From: Gnetum montanum
Lineage: Eukaryota > Streptophyta > Gnetopsida > Gnetales > Gnetaceae
Reading direction: 5' to 3'
DNA: 64,000 bases
NCBI GenBank assembly: GCA_015680685.1
Contig: MNCI01022408.1
Coordinates: 294,019-358,018, forward strand
The translations under genes were made by a program, and so were the position numbers. The notes under the pieces were generated by a model. It ran no database searches. It worked only from the letters and a program-made list of their open reading frames with translations, and was not told the DNA's origin. Shown here one piece after another: positions 1-11,225 of the stretch (its first letter is position 1; each line of letters begins with the position of its first letter).

Positions 1-206
1 TAGGATGAGAAATAAGGGAGAGCTACCTCTTATTTATAAACTTGGTGGTGCACCGCAATATCACGTACACGATATTGCGGGGTACGATGAGATATCGCGT
101 ACGTGATATTGCGAGGGATGCGATATTGTGGCAGACACGATATCGCGAGGGATGTGATATTGTGGCGGACGTGATATCGTAGCCCATGCAATATCACATC
201 CCATCA
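1..206 (-). repeat. Element A 3' LTR, U3 part only (cut by window edge)
   Basis: Positions 1-206 match the U3 and TATA part of the LTR at 8494-9336. The LTR starts with TGATGGGATG on the minus strand at 206, right beside a polypurine tract. It holds several GATATC dyads, and a minus-strand TATAAATA box at 31-38. The rest of the LTR lies left of the window. Confidence 0.9.
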
Positions 207-215
207 TACCCCCAT
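207..215 (-). other. Polypurine tract of element A
   Basis: On the minus strand the bases just before the 3' LTR read ATGGGGGTA. The same tract sits directly before the 3' LTRs of elements B and C, which supports it as the plus-strand primer of this family. Confidence 0.8.
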
Positions 216-2390
216 GACTGGATGAAAACTTATCCTCGAGTTTCTTAAAATAATATTAGGAAGGTATGGGATTATTGACTCAAATGGAACTAATGGGATG
301 ACATGTGAACAGATCATCATTACAAGACAAAACAAAACTGGTGTTCATGACAACAAGAGTGAACACCTTATTACATTGACATCAGGCCTCCTTTGGCTAC
401 TGAGAAAGAGAGAGAGAGAAAGAAGTGTTACTGCCAACACCAAGATTGCGCCTTTGGTTGTCCATCCATAAGCGTGCCATTGATCTTGCTCCTTGCATAG
501 CTGCTTCAGCACCGCTCCATTCCAAGGGTTCCCTCTAGATCTAATTCATTATTGCATGATTGCCATCTGCACACACAACACAGTTTTATATTAGCAAGGG
601 TAAATGAATCATCATGTAAATGATACCTTGCTTTGGTAAAACGTCCATTGGCTGGGTTGTGGTATGGTTGATATGGATCTGGAGATATATTAATGATGAC
701 TACCGAAGGTGTAGGGGCTAGGAGAAAATCAAAAAAATTGGGCCCTGTACCCCCAGGAATAATTGCGAACCTCCGGTAGTGAGAGACTGAAAAAAGGAAA
801 GGAATAAGAAAGAGGGAGAAAAAGAGACAACTATAATGTCAATGAAATGGATGTCAAGATGGAAATGAACAAAATAAAATGAATTGCAAAAATGTTAGGG
901 GAAAGAGATTAACTAATGCACCAAATAGGAATGTTAGTGGGTCCTCCCCAAAGCAGGCTCATGACCTTAATGCCCTGACAAGCCCACATTCAAAGAGTCC
1001 ATAGGCTCTAGGAATGTCATTTGGAACAAGAGTTAAAGTCTAAACCACAAGAATTTACCAAAAAGAAAACAATGTGTCAACCAAAATATACACTAATGAT
1101 ACAACCAGCAATGAGGTGAACTATGGAGAGAAGGGTGTAGAGAAGAGAATGGAATGGAATCCCAATAACAAGGTGGTGTACAACCCCTTGTGTATTTCAT
1201 GATTAATGTGACTTGGAAAATCTCATTCCAACTCTGGCCTCAAACCAACCACATCCAGTGACTTTGCATCAATGCATTCGGCTAATCCATCCACTTGAAG
1301 AATAAGAATGCATCTTCAAAGAGCCACCACCATTCCAATGAAACAAATGAGGAGAGAATGGGAAGCAAGGAGGGCCTTATTTAGAGGGAACATTTTTATT
1401 TTGTGTTCCATAACCAGTGCTTGTAGCCCAAGGGATTATTTTTTCTAAGGGGTATGCTTTGAATTCTCACTTTTTTCTTTTCTCTTCTTTTCTTCTTTTT
1501 TTTATTTGTTTATGCATGAGAACCATACCATGCAAAGACTTGTTATTTTTATTTTCTCAGCTTCCTGATAATTGGGTAACATCGAAATGAAAAGAAAAAT
1601 CAAGAAGAAAACATCAAAGCACCCAAGAGAATGGCAAACACAAATGCATAAAGTTCTCTTGAAGTCACACCCTTTTCAATTCTTGAGTCCTCCCTTAGTT
1701 TGAGAAGTACCCAGTCACCAATTTGTTATAGTTCTTATTTAGAAAAGGACTGTACATTTCCAAGCTAAGAGAAACCATAGAACTTTTGGATGAATGGATG
1801 AAGTGGACTCATTGCCTTTCATATCAAAAGAACCATACCTTAGTATCAACATCATAACTTAAAGGTAAAAACCAAACATTAGCAATCAATGAAAAATAGT
1901 TCATACCATTTGGAAGAACACTTATTGGGTGACAAACTTATAAGATGGATAACACACACAAAAACACACACACAAAATGAAAAATTATAACAATGTTGTA
2001 AAAAAAAATAAGAAAAGTTAAAGAAATTTGTAAAACAAAAACATGTAAAACAAAAATTTGTAAGATAAAAATGTGTAAAACAAAAACGTGTAAAACAAAA
2101 ATGTGTAAAAAAAAACTTAAAATAAATGAGGGCCCCAAATGATTAGCATATGTGGCCATCGCCCCCATGACTGAATGGAAAGGGAGAGATCTAAAATAAA
2201 GAGCAAGGTTGCCCGATAGTAGAGGTTTAATTTGTACTAGCTATTCTTGGTTCACGGAAGGGTTTTGTTTGTTGCACATTAACCAATAACCACTTATTCG
2301 GGCTCTCAAGCTTATATATTGTTATGGCTTCTAAGGGAAAGGTTGTATGAATAATATAGGGTCCTTCCCACAATGTTTGAAATTTCGTAC
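216..2390 (-). other. Element A noncoding tail between integrase and 3' LTR
   Basis: About 2.2 kb without a supportable gene. Parts align with the corresponding tail of element B. For example, the minus strand near 1160-1350 resembles 40840-41000, and 2200-2270 resembles about 39950-40050. An A-rich tandem array lies at 2029-2116, and a short GA-rich tract near 405-424. Athila elements often carry an env-like ORF here; none is visible. Confidence 0.7.
2029..2116. repeat. 15-bp A-rich tandem repeat, about 6 copies
   Basis: The unit is close to TAAAACAAAAATGTG, repeated about six times with small changes. It lies in the 3' noncoding tail of element A. Element B has a TTTTTG-rich tract at a comparable place (40190-40265), so simple-repeat growth here seems typical of this family. 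Confidence 0.8.
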
Positions 2391-3420
2391 ACTAAGGAAC
2401 ATGCGTGGGGTTCTAGTAAAGGACCTTGTCTCCTAGTTGGTACCTAACCTTTTGAATTCTTAAGGCATGAAGTTGTTTATTATGTGCCTTGTGCAACTCA
2501 TTTGATGATAGAGCAACCAATCTATTCTTGTCTAGCATGTTTAGAGTTGCCAACCTTTGTTTTTGTGCTAGGTCGAGATCAAGGTGAAGGTCGCAAGCCA
2601 TGGATAGTGTACAGAGCTTAGTCTGTATAGGGAGCCTTGGTAGTTTTCCATATACTAACTCATAGGGAGAGTAGCCTGTAGGGAGTTTCAAAGTGGAGCA
2701 GTATGCCTAGAGGGTGTCGTTTAGTTTCATGCTCCAGTCTTGCCTAAATTTGCTAATTGTTCTCGTTAATATTCTCATAATCTCCTGATTAGTAACCTTG
2801 GCTTGGCCATTAGCTTGGGGGTGGTAAGGTGTGGTCAATTTATTTTCAACCCCTAAGTGTTGCATTAATTTGTGAAAGGTTGCACCCGTAAAATGTGTCC
2901 CATTATCAGAGATGAGTGCACGCGGCACATCAAACCTGTTTATGATTTGTTGTTGTACAAATCATGTAGCCGTAGACGATGTGTAGTCTGTTACAACAGC
3001 TGCTTCAGCCCATTTGGTTAAATAGTCAAAAACCACAATAATATATGCTTTTCCGTTGGACATTGGTGTAATGGGCCCCATAAAATCAATTTCCTAGATG
3101 TCAAAGGATTTCAAAGGTTGAATCCATTGTTGCAGACCCTCCATTCTAGTAGTCATTCCACCATCACATTGATAGTGCTCATAGGATTGGGCAAATAGAT
3201 GGGCATCCCAAAATAGCATTGGCCAGTAATATCCTACAAGTAGGATCTTAGTGGCTATTCGTCTCCCTGCATAGTGGCCCCCACAGGGACCCTCATGAGC
3301 ATCTTGGAGAACTCTTAATTAATCCTCATCAGGCACACACCATCGAAGCAAGCCATCAAGACAAAATTTATAGAGTTGTCCATTGATTTCCATGAAGTAC
3401 TTGGTTTTGTGAAGAAACTA
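2390..3420 (-). pseudogene. Integrase region of element A
   Basis: This would insert the cDNA into the host genome. The minus-strand translation shows a decayed HHCC zinc finger (the two His near 3270-3320; only part of the Cys pair is clear), DFMGPI near 3080, SDNGTHF near 2890, and NGQAKVTNQEI near 2800. The third acidic residue of the DDE triad should lie in that last motif, but it reads Lys. The C-terminal part has the usual YELVYGK and QLGDKVLY blocks. Several in-frame stops break it. It lies in the same frame as RT, so a single pol ORF is likely ancestral. The missing Glu alone predicts no activity. Confidence 0.85.
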
Positions 3421-4860
3421 TTGTTTCTTCCTAAAGTCCAACCCCTGTGGTGTTTTTTGGGAAAGGAGATAAGTAAGAATGCTACTATACCAATTTGTTC
3501 CCATGGGTTGGTTATTCACTACACCAGTGAAGAGGGTTTCATCAGGAAAATGATTAAATACAGCATATTCATCCTCTTTGTTGTCCCAATGCAATTGAGA
3601 TAAGTGATCTGCGACTACATTCCCAGTGCCTTTGTGGTCTACTATTGTTAAATCGAACTCCTGAAGGATTACCAACCAATGTATGATACATGGGCTAACC
3701 GTTGGCTTGTTCATAAGGAACCTAATTGCACTATGATCCATATGGATGTATACTTTTTAGCCCAATACGTAGTGCCTAAATTTATCCAGTGCAAACACTA
3801 CAACCATTAATTCCTTTTCCATAGTTGTGTAGTTGAGTTGTGCACCGGTGATACTCTTACTGGCACAATGGATGTAATAAGGTCATTTTTGTTCATCTAA
3901 TTATGTTAGTACATCTCCTAAGGCATAATTAGATGCATCAGTCATGATATGGAATGGACTGGACCAGTCAGGGGCTTGTAGAATGGGAGTTTCCACAAGC
4001 CTTTATTTGAGAGTTTGGAATGCTCGTTCACATTCCCTGGTCCATTCAAATGGTGCATCCTTTTTTATTAATTCCATCAACAGTTTGGCAATTTTGGAGA
4101 AGTTCTTGATAAATCTCCTGTAGTAGCTAGTGTGTCCAAGGAATGACCGAATTTCTTTGACACAAATGGCTTTTCTGCCAGTTGAGCGGATGACTTTAAC
4201 TTTTTCCGGGTCCACCTCTATTCTTGATTGTGAAATTTTATGCCCCAATACTATGCCCTCTTGAACCATCAAATGGCTTTTCTGCCAGTTGAGCTTTAGG
4301 TTGGTTTCAACACATCATTTCAATACTTGCTCTAACCAGTCAAGGGTTTGATCAAAGCTCGTCCCATAAGTGGAGAAGTCATCCATAAAGAATTCTACTC
4401 CGTTACCTATTTGCTGTTGAAATATGCTTAGAACTAATCGTTGGAATGTGGCAGGGGAATTGCACAAGCCAAAAGGCATTTTTTTGTATGCAAATGTTCC
4501 CCAAGGGCTAGTGAACATTGTTTTGGCTTGGTCTTCTGGTGTGATTCGTATCTAGTTGTACCCACTATACCCATCTAGAAAACTATAGTAGCGATGCCCT
4601 GCTATAGTGTCTAAGACTTGGTTAAAAAATGGAAATGGGAAGTGATCTTTGAATGTTGCCATATTTAATAGCCTAAAGTCTATACATACCCTCCATTTGC
4701 CTCTTTTTTTGGTATGATTACAAGAGGACTAACCCATTTGCTATTAGCAATGGGATAAATGAACCCAGCCTTGAGAAGTTGCTCTATCTCTTCTTTCACT
4801 ATTTGTTTTAACTTTGGGTTCAATCGCATCTGCGATTGTTTGCTAGGCTTCATGGAGGGG
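3420..4860 (-). pseudogene. Reverse transcriptase and RNase H of element A
   Basis: RT copies the element RNA into DNA, and RNase H removes the RNA. On the minus strand, RT shows LDGYSGYN near 4590, WGTFAYKKMPFGLCN near 4490 and FMDDFS near 4380. These are followed by the LNWQKSH and LGHKIS blocks and the SFLGHTSYYRRFI block near 4120. RNase H follows with MTDAS near 3945 and the HMDHSAIRF and VADHLS region near 3720-3600. The catalytic Asp pair of RT is still present. Stops interrupt the frame at several sites, and the junction with the protease frame near 4860 is a frameshift. The FMDDF form and surrounding residues fit Athila. Confidence 0.9.
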
Positions 4861-4877
4861 TTCGTGTAAATCCTATG

Positions 4878-6251
4878 CTAGAATATCCTAGGATCTATTC
4901 TGGTTAGTTTAGGGTATGACCAGGCAAAGGCTGTTGACCATTTATTTATCACTTTCAGCAAACTCTCTTTTTGCTTGGGGGCAAGCTTTGCGTTGATGAT
5001 TACTAGTTTTCCATTTTTAAGGGTCATGTATTCCAAACTGGTGGGCAAAGGTTTTAAATATAGGGGCTCTTGTTTAAACCTCTTAGGAATCTGCAACTTT
5101 CCCTAGTTAATGTTTTCAGGGTTAAGGACTGGAAGTTGGCAACGGACTTGCTCAAGTGCGTTCATGCTTTCAACGTAAGTATTAGTTATCCCCTCAGTTA
5201 GTTCCATGCATGTCATCTAATTGCTCTCTTGATTAGCCATCACCCACTGGGTGTTTTCTTGTTGTGTGACTACTACATATAGGAACTTTTTTATGTCAAT
5301 GTCTTGTGCACACCGATTTCATGTAGGCAATGTTAAACTCCGCATTACCCATGATTTCTACACACAATGGCTCCCTGTGTCACTATATGTGATGCATGGA
5401 ACTTTCTTCTTCTCAATATTTCCAAAAGTATTTTTCTTGGATATTTCTAGGGAAAGATTGTGAATTCCTAGGCGTGCATCTATTGTACTCAACCATGCCC
5501 TTCCCATTATTATCAGGAAGTCCCCTTTGTCATTGTTTATTTGGATCACCAGGAAATCAGTTGGGTATGAACAACCACCTATGGTGGTAATAATGTCCTC
5601 AACCAAAGGAACAGTGATGGATTGGTCAGCCAGCTCTAAATGAATATTGCTCTTCTTGAGTGGAGGTAGGTTCCAGGTTTTATACAATTCTTGTGAGATT
5701 ACGTTGAATCTAGAACCTGAGTTAAGCAGAGCCTTATGAGGTTCATTCCCAACAACTTGGAGATAAATTAGGGGGCTTTCAGGATCAGAGAATTTCTTAG
5801 GAAGGTGGCCTACCTTGATCCAGTTGGTAACGGTATGTGTTAATATAACCATGTGCATTGGTCTCAATTTTTGGGTTAAAGGGGGTCCCAAAACCTTATT
5901 TAGTATGGAGGTGTTTAGATGTTCAACTGCTTGTGAAGCTGAGGGCTTGGTTGGATTGTTGGTTCTAAAGAAAGGTCTTTTTAACATCAGATTGTTAGGA
6001 CCAACTGAGAATTGAGGGTTGGGAGCCCTCGTGATATCAGGTTATTACGGTTGAGTGGGAAATACCCTTGGCATTGTTGGAGCAGTTGATTGTGGAGCTA
6101 CCGACATAAAAGATGCGAATGGATTCAGAGGATAGTATGGATATGGAGTGTCTCCTGGAGGAGAAGGAGTCCTAAAATACTCCTGAACTTGGTAGTAATG
6201 TGGTGGGGCTATGTGACCCATAAAGTCACTTGGAGAAATTGGCTGCTGCAC
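4878..6251 (-). pseudogene. Gag C-terminal tail and aspartic protease of element A
   Basis: A minus-strand frame runs from a Pro/Tyr-rich gag tail (6251-6045), through a protease-like domain (5987-5358), to the linker before RT (5096-4878). The protease core reads ALLNSGSRFNVIS near 5720, where the family has Asp-Ser-Gly; the catalytic Asp is Asn here. The flap and second half are recognisable (VEDIITTIGG, then IMGRAWLS near 5500-5520). The same protein in element B keeps the Asp (DSG). The protease matures gag and pol in the particle; this copy should be inactive. Confidence 0.8.
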
Positions 6252-6450
6252 ATAATAGCCATAAGGATCTGGTTGCTAGTAAGGGTATTGTTGTCTTGGT
6301 GGTGGCATCCCCCATGACTGTGGGTATTGCCATGGATGATGCTGATCGATGGATTATGGTGGAGTTCCACTTGGATAGTATGTTGATGGTTGGTGGAACT
6401 ATCTTGGGTTACCTTGGGGATAAGGTAACCTTCGGGGTGTCTGCCGTCTA

Positions 6451-8170
6451 TTAAGTCTTAGGTTGAGTGCATACACCTAGATGTGAGATGATTGGAAAAC
6501 ATCCCTTAGGATGGTCATATTGGAAGATCTCACATTTTCCATCATTGTCTATGTCAAAATCCATAACATCATCGGTGGTAGTAATTTTTTCCTTACCCTT
6601 GTTATGTGTAGGGCCTGAATCTCTTTGCTTTTTCTTATCTTTGTCACTACTTCGTTCCTCCTTAGACTCCTCTACAATTTTCAAGATAGTTTCAAGTCTA
6701 AAGTCTAAGGAATCCCATAATTGATGCACCTTAGCTGATACTTCGGTTGTTAGCTTTTGAATCGGCAAGGTTTTTTTGTTCACTAACTCTTAGAGTGGTG
6801 ACTCATCCTCCTCATTACAAAATCTCACTCCCTTCTTTCGAAGAAAAGGATTGCGGTTATATTCTTTCACACTCTCTCTTTTTTGTAGCTCCCCTTCTTC
6901 TTTGGTTACTTGCTCCAACAATCGATGAATTTCTTGGGCTCTAAGTTTTGATAGTCTCCCTTGGGCATAAGTCCCAAGGGTTCTCCTAGTCTCATGTCTT
7001 AGCCCATCTACGATGTGGCGAAGTTGGTTCTGTTGTGTGTAACCATGGTCCGGGCAATGATGTAACAATGCATAGTATCAGCCCATGGCAGCATCCAAGG
7101 GTTCATGAGTACCTTACTTCCATCCTTGGATCTACTTACGTAAGTTAGACACTCTAGAGTATGTTTGATACTTATCATTAAATAACTCTAACATTGTACT
7201 CCACCTCCTAATGGTTTCCAGTTCTAAGAACTGATACTAACTCTCTGCTTCCTTTGTGAGCATCCTAGGAAACAACTTCAATTTCTTCCACTCGTTCTCT
7301 ATGTTTTGCAAGGCACAGGCATCGTGGAATGCTTGTAAATGATTTTTCGGATCAATGTTATATCCCCCTTCGAAGTGTGGGATATTTTTCATGTCTAAGC
7401 ACTTGATCTGGCTATCTCTTTGATGCTTTGTTGGTATTCTCACTACCTCCATTATATCTAGCATACTTTGGGTGGAAAGTAGGGGCTCATCATGATCATT
7501 TCTTTCATGACCTCTATGATGTCTACATTTTTCTCTACTTTCCCTTCGTTCATGCCCTTGTTCTCTCTCTTGACTTTCTCATCAAGGTCTCTTATTTTGC
7601 CTACCTCTATCCTCACCGTTATGCTCTTGAAGGCTACACCCAGATGTGGAAGGAGAGGGTAAGTGATGTGATGAAGGGAAAGAAGAAGGAGAACCATTAC
7701 CATGACAATGCTTCTTACCTTCTCTTCGGTTGCTACGGCCCCGATCATGATGACGATCTAAGTGCCCGTCCTTGTCATGTGTTGTTGTTCCCTTAGTGAA
7801 CAATTGGCATTCACAGGGATTAGAACCAGGGTTGTGTATCATGGATCGTAGGTTCTGATACCCCACCTCCTCACTATTGTTAGAAGGGAAAACATCATTC
7901 AATAAAGAACCCGTTATAAGTGGTTCACCATCTCCGATTTCACTTAGGACATGCGGGACCCCTTTTCCCTTTAACAGTTTATGATGGATCTCCTACCTTG
8001 AGTCCCTTAAATGGTGTGCTATTGTGGGATGATAATCCCTTGTGTCAAAATCACCTATAACGTATTCAGCATAGAGCTGTGTCATGCCTATTTGTGCAAG
8101 AGCACGAATAAGCATGTTTGGGACTGATCGATCTGGAGGTAACACTATGTTACCTTGCAAATCTCACCAT
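6451..8170 (-). pseudogene. Gag of element A
   Basis: Gag is the structural protein of the virus-like particle. The minus-strand frame shows a Ser/His/Arg-rich N-terminal half (about 7900-7580). A capsid-like retrotransposon gag domain follows, with HFEGGYNIDPKNHLQAFHDA near 7360, KLKLFPRM, and then YYALLHHCPDHGY and HIVDGLRHETRR near 7080-6990. A basic/acidic tail ends with a CEIFQYDHPKGC motif near 6520, a possible degenerate zinc knuckle. The parallel gag in element B keeps one frame over the same span. Stops and at least one frame change break this copy. Confidence 0.85.
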
Positions 8171-8474
8171 CGCAGCTGTTTGTCCTAATGGAGGATAAAA
8201 GTAAAATCTGGTATGTACTCATTGGTATGAGTATATACCACTTGGTATTGTTGAGGAATTGTTAATTTTGGTTATGTATTTTAGACTACCGACTATTTCT
8301 CGTATGATCCCTAGGTGGTGTAATGCTCTTGTGAGAAGAAGAAGAAGACATTGTGTCTTATCGGTGTGCTATTTAACCATTATATAATTTTGAATTTAAT
8401 TAACCGTAAGGTTCATTTAATCTCCCAATGATGTGAGTGATCTCCTATGTTCTACTTAGCGCACAAACACTTAG

Positions 8475-8492
8475 TCCTCGGAAATGATGCCA
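8475..8492 (-). other. Primer-binding site of element A (tRNA-Asp type)
   Basis: One base inside the 5' LTR, the minus strand reads TGGCATCATTTCCGAGGA. This resembles TGGCGCCGTTGCCGGGGA, the plant tRNA-Asp primer site used by Athila and other Ty3/gypsy elements, with several C-to-T or G-to-A changes. Confidence 0.8.
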
Positions 8493-8493
8493 A

Positions 8494-9336
8494 TGATGAG
8501 TGGTGAGGTACCCCTACACTCAACCATACGAATACGAACGTAGCACACGTGATTCATTTGAACTCCATAGACTAAGTGCCTACACACCTTATGGAACACT
8601 TAAGATTAATTATTCGTTGTCTTCCCAGACTTACTTGTAGTTGTCACAGTTGTATGGTTAAGTAAGTCTAGGTATATGATTTTTATGTCTTTTCTATTTT
8701 ACCTCCTATGCTATTGGGGTGAAGGGTGAAGAGACTAATTAACTAACTCTAACTAACTAACTAAGCCTTAATTAACCTAGCATTAGCATCCATTCCCACT
8801 TACCATTCACACCCTGAATTGATGCAACCTTGGTTACCAAACGCACGTGCTCGAAGTGGTTGTATTGAGGCACTTAACTAGGAGAGAAGGGTTGAGAGAG
8901 ATTTAATTATTAATAAAGCATGTAAATGATAAACAATAAATAACAATAAATAAAGTCTTAATTAGCCTATTCCATGCACTGCAAGGTTTATCCAATAAGT
9001 TCATCCTTATTGCCGTACACAAACATGTGTTCAGGTACAATATTTGCTCGAATAAAGATCCGTTCACTTTGGAGCTCCTACTGTGGGCACATGAAAAATA
9101 TTCTATCTCTCGAGGGATGAAATTGCCAAAGTTTCACTATGGTCTAAGCCTAGGATGAGAAACAAGAGAGAGTTGCCTCTTATTTATAGACTTGGTGGTG
9201 CACCATGATATCGCGTACGTGATATCGTGGGGGACGACGTGATATCACATACGCGATATCGTGAGGGATGTGATATCGCAAAGGACGCGATATCACGTAC
9301 GCGATATCATGGCCCATGTGATATCACATCCCATCA
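8494..9336 (-). repeat. Element A 5' LTR (843 bp)
   Basis: On the minus strand it starts TGATGGGATG at 9336 and ends in the CACTCATCA block at 8494. The U3 holds four or more GATATC dyads between about 9205 and 9330. A TATAAATA box follows. The R/U5 part matches the other LTRs of this family in the window. Confidence 0.9.
9181..9188 (-). promoter_or_regulatory. TATA box in element A 5' LTR
   Basis: The minus strand reads TATAAATA here, just after the dyad array. The same box follows the dyads in the B, F, G and solo LTRs, so it is very likely the RNA polymerase II promoter of the element. Confidence 0.75.
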
Positions 9337-9483
9337 TTCATCAAAAAATCTATCTAACTTCATGACTGAGATTGCATTGTGTTGATTCTTTTGAATCAAA
9401 AGATCCTCTATCTTGATCTTCCACAGTTCATTATTAGAATTGTTGAATTTTTCAATATCAAATTTGTTTGAAGAGCTGGTCAT
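9337..9483 (-). pseudogene. Start of a Ty1/copia gag, cut by element A
   Basis: The minus-strand translation starts MTSSSNKFDIEKFNN and contains ELWKIKIEDLL. This matches the N-terminus of plant copia gag proteins, where the KF-FDG/NY-W-WK pattern is usual. The reading frame stops at the junction with the LTR of element A, which inserted here. The ATG lies at 9483-9481, 47 bases inside the supposed primer site. Downstream parts of this copia element are not visible within the window and may lie left of element A. Confidence 0.65.
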
Positions 9484-9547
9484 GATTCCCCTACAAACAC
9501 TTAGACAAAATAAACTGCTTTGTGTGGAACTTGGGTCCAATACCAAT

Positions 9548-9960
9548 TGTTACTCCCTTTCTCTCGCACACAATACTCATAATTTTTTTTGGATAAAATG
9601 AAGAATAATGCAAAAATTAGCAAGACAAAGTTATTTTGGAAAAACTATCAAGGTGAAAACCCTAGCAAAAATCAGTTCCTAGGTCATTAGTAGCAGCATA
9701 GCTTCAAGATTCAAGTACAATGAGAATTAATAAATACAATGGAGAAGAATTGTAGGTGATGACTACATCTTAGGAATTGACAAAATTATAGTGTGTTATC
9801 AAGGATGCTCCCTTAGAATTCCTTATATATTGGTCTTGTTACAAAAATAAATCCAAAATAAAAGAGAATAAGGTAATTTATTTTTGGTGTAGTTTGGTAA
9901 GAAAATGAAAAAATAAATGAAATATGATATAGATAAGAATAAGAATAAAAGAATAGCACA
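9548..9960 (-). repeat. Probable copia 5' LTR (outer end uncertain)
   Basis: On the minus strand the sequence ends GTAACA at 9548. It is followed by TTGGTATTGGACCC, which begins like the usual copia primer site (TGGTAT) before it diverges. The gag ATG follows. The region right of it is AT-rich and has no gene. The outer LTR end near 9960 is a guess; no second copy is in the window to define it. Confidence 0.4.
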
Positions 9961-10179
9961 ATAGAGGAGGTAGGAATATGAAATTTGGAAAAACTTAAGG
10001 CAGATTTACCTTCATCCCATCATCCACTTTACATTGAGAGTGGCTCAAAGATACCAAAAGAGTGTGGCCTTTGATGGTTGCATCATACATGTCAGCATGG
10101 ATGATACAAACTCTACATGATGCATAGGTAGACTACAAGTGCATGAGAATGTTGAGCAGAAAAGCATTGCATTTATGTC

Positions 10180-10773
10180 TTTCACCAAATTATTGAACGT
10201 AGTATGCATGCATCCCATGCTATCTTTGGCCTTATTGGGATTGACATCATTGGCATTGATTTTGCCCTCAAGAAACAGAGCATCTTGGAAATGCCTACCT
10301 CATTAGAAGTATTGGAAAATTGCAGTAGAATCAACCTATAAAAACATAAAATGGAATAAAATAAAAATTAAGGTTGTCTACATTTTGCAACAATGTACAC
10401 AAACACAACATGTATGAAGATTGAAATTAAACTATTTTATATCACTTTAATGTGGAGATCCTAGGGATCTATATGACCATTGTATCATCCATAGCTTGCA
10501 TCTATAGCATCAAGTTCAATTTCAATCATTTTCTTTTACACAATGCATGCATATAGCTTCTCATCCATTTCATTCCTTAGCTATGAGATGAATCTAAAAA
10601 AGATTTGAAGGTCCTATGATTTCATGTTATAGAAAGCAAAAATTTTAGACATTTTAGAACCCACTAATATAAACAATTTCAAATACCTATATTGGTTGAA
10701 TGCAATGGAGGTATAGCTAGATGTTCCAAACAACACTTGATAGCTTTTTTGAGTTTCCACCTTGTAAGAAGCC
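10180..10773 (-). pseudogene. Possible spliced gene remnant, function unknown
   Basis: On the minus strand a segment at about 10773-10689 is open (ASYKVETQKSYQVLFG...). It is preceded by a TTATTATCAG acceptor-like site and followed by GTATTT. A second segment from about 10602 follows a TTTTTTAG acceptor. It joins in phase to give NQYR, FIS and then LRNEMDEKLYACIV, with stops only where Gln codons could have decayed to TAG or TAA. A third segment (about 10335-10180) is open in parts (NPNKAKDSMGC). I do not recognise the protein. It may be a decayed host gene or part of an unknown transposon. Confidence 0.35.
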
Positions 10774-10934
10774 TGATAATAATAAGATAGTAATCTTCAT
10801 GAAATACAAACTATATTGATGGCAAAAGTCTAGGCAATGAAAAAAAGAAACTATGAAAAGAATTTTTCTTTCACAGCAAAGAATGAGACTATTTAGCCCC
10901 TATTTTCCTAGCAAGTTAGTTATCTTATAAGCTT

Positions 10935-11225
10935 TACCAACTGGACATGATGACTGCCTTCTTGAATTGTGACTTTTAGAAGTAGACATATGTGTTATTG
11001 CCTAAAGTATTTGCTATTAAAGCTGATGAAAATTTAGTGTAGAGTGAATACTTACATAGGCAAGGCAAGCATGGTACATCAAAATTGAGTTTCTGATGAA
11101 ATCCTCTTATTATTTCACTTTATGAGGCCTCTTGTACATCAAACATGTTTCAAAGAGTACTTCCAACAACAAAGCTATAATCCTTGTGGTGTATATTAAT
11201 GATATCATCATCAACCATTTGTAAT
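10935..11225 (+). pseudogene. Ty1/copia reverse transcriptase fragments
   Basis: Near 10938 the plus strand encodes YQLDMMTAFLNCDF, which matches the copia RT block usually read as QMDVKTAFLNG. Near 11180 it encodes AIILVVYINDIII, matching the YVDDII catalytic block with Val-Asp changed to Ile-Asn. Stops and gaps separate the blocks. This and the RNase H piece at 14120 probably belong to one plus-strand copia element, split by later sequence including a LINE. Confidence 0.55.

Larger units (their letters stand above)
1..9336 (-). mobile_element. Element A: Athila-like Ty3/gypsy LTR retrotransposon, decayed
   Basis: This is a nearly full-length LTR element read on the minus strand. The order from right to left is 5' LTR, tRNA-Asp-type primer site, gag, protease, RT, RNase H, integrase, long noncoding tail, polypurine tract and the start of the 3' LTR, which runs off the left edge. 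The RT block around the FMDDF motif (with FAYKKMPFGLCN upstream) and the primer site point to the Athila lineage, which is known in plants. No env-like ORF was seen after integrase. Reading frames carry many stops plus at least two frame changes, near 6400 and 4860, so the copy is not functional. It is inserted in a copia gag. The right flank is TTCAT; the matching left copy would lie outside the window. Confidence 0.9.

Noticed and set aside
1938-2168. 76-codon minus-strand frame rich in Phe, Val and Leu
   Set aside because: It is the reverse reading of the A-rich 15-bp tandem repeat, which gives a false hydrophobic protein.
216-2390. An env-like gene in element A
   Set aside because: Athila elements may have one here, but no long frame, signal peptide or membrane segment was found.
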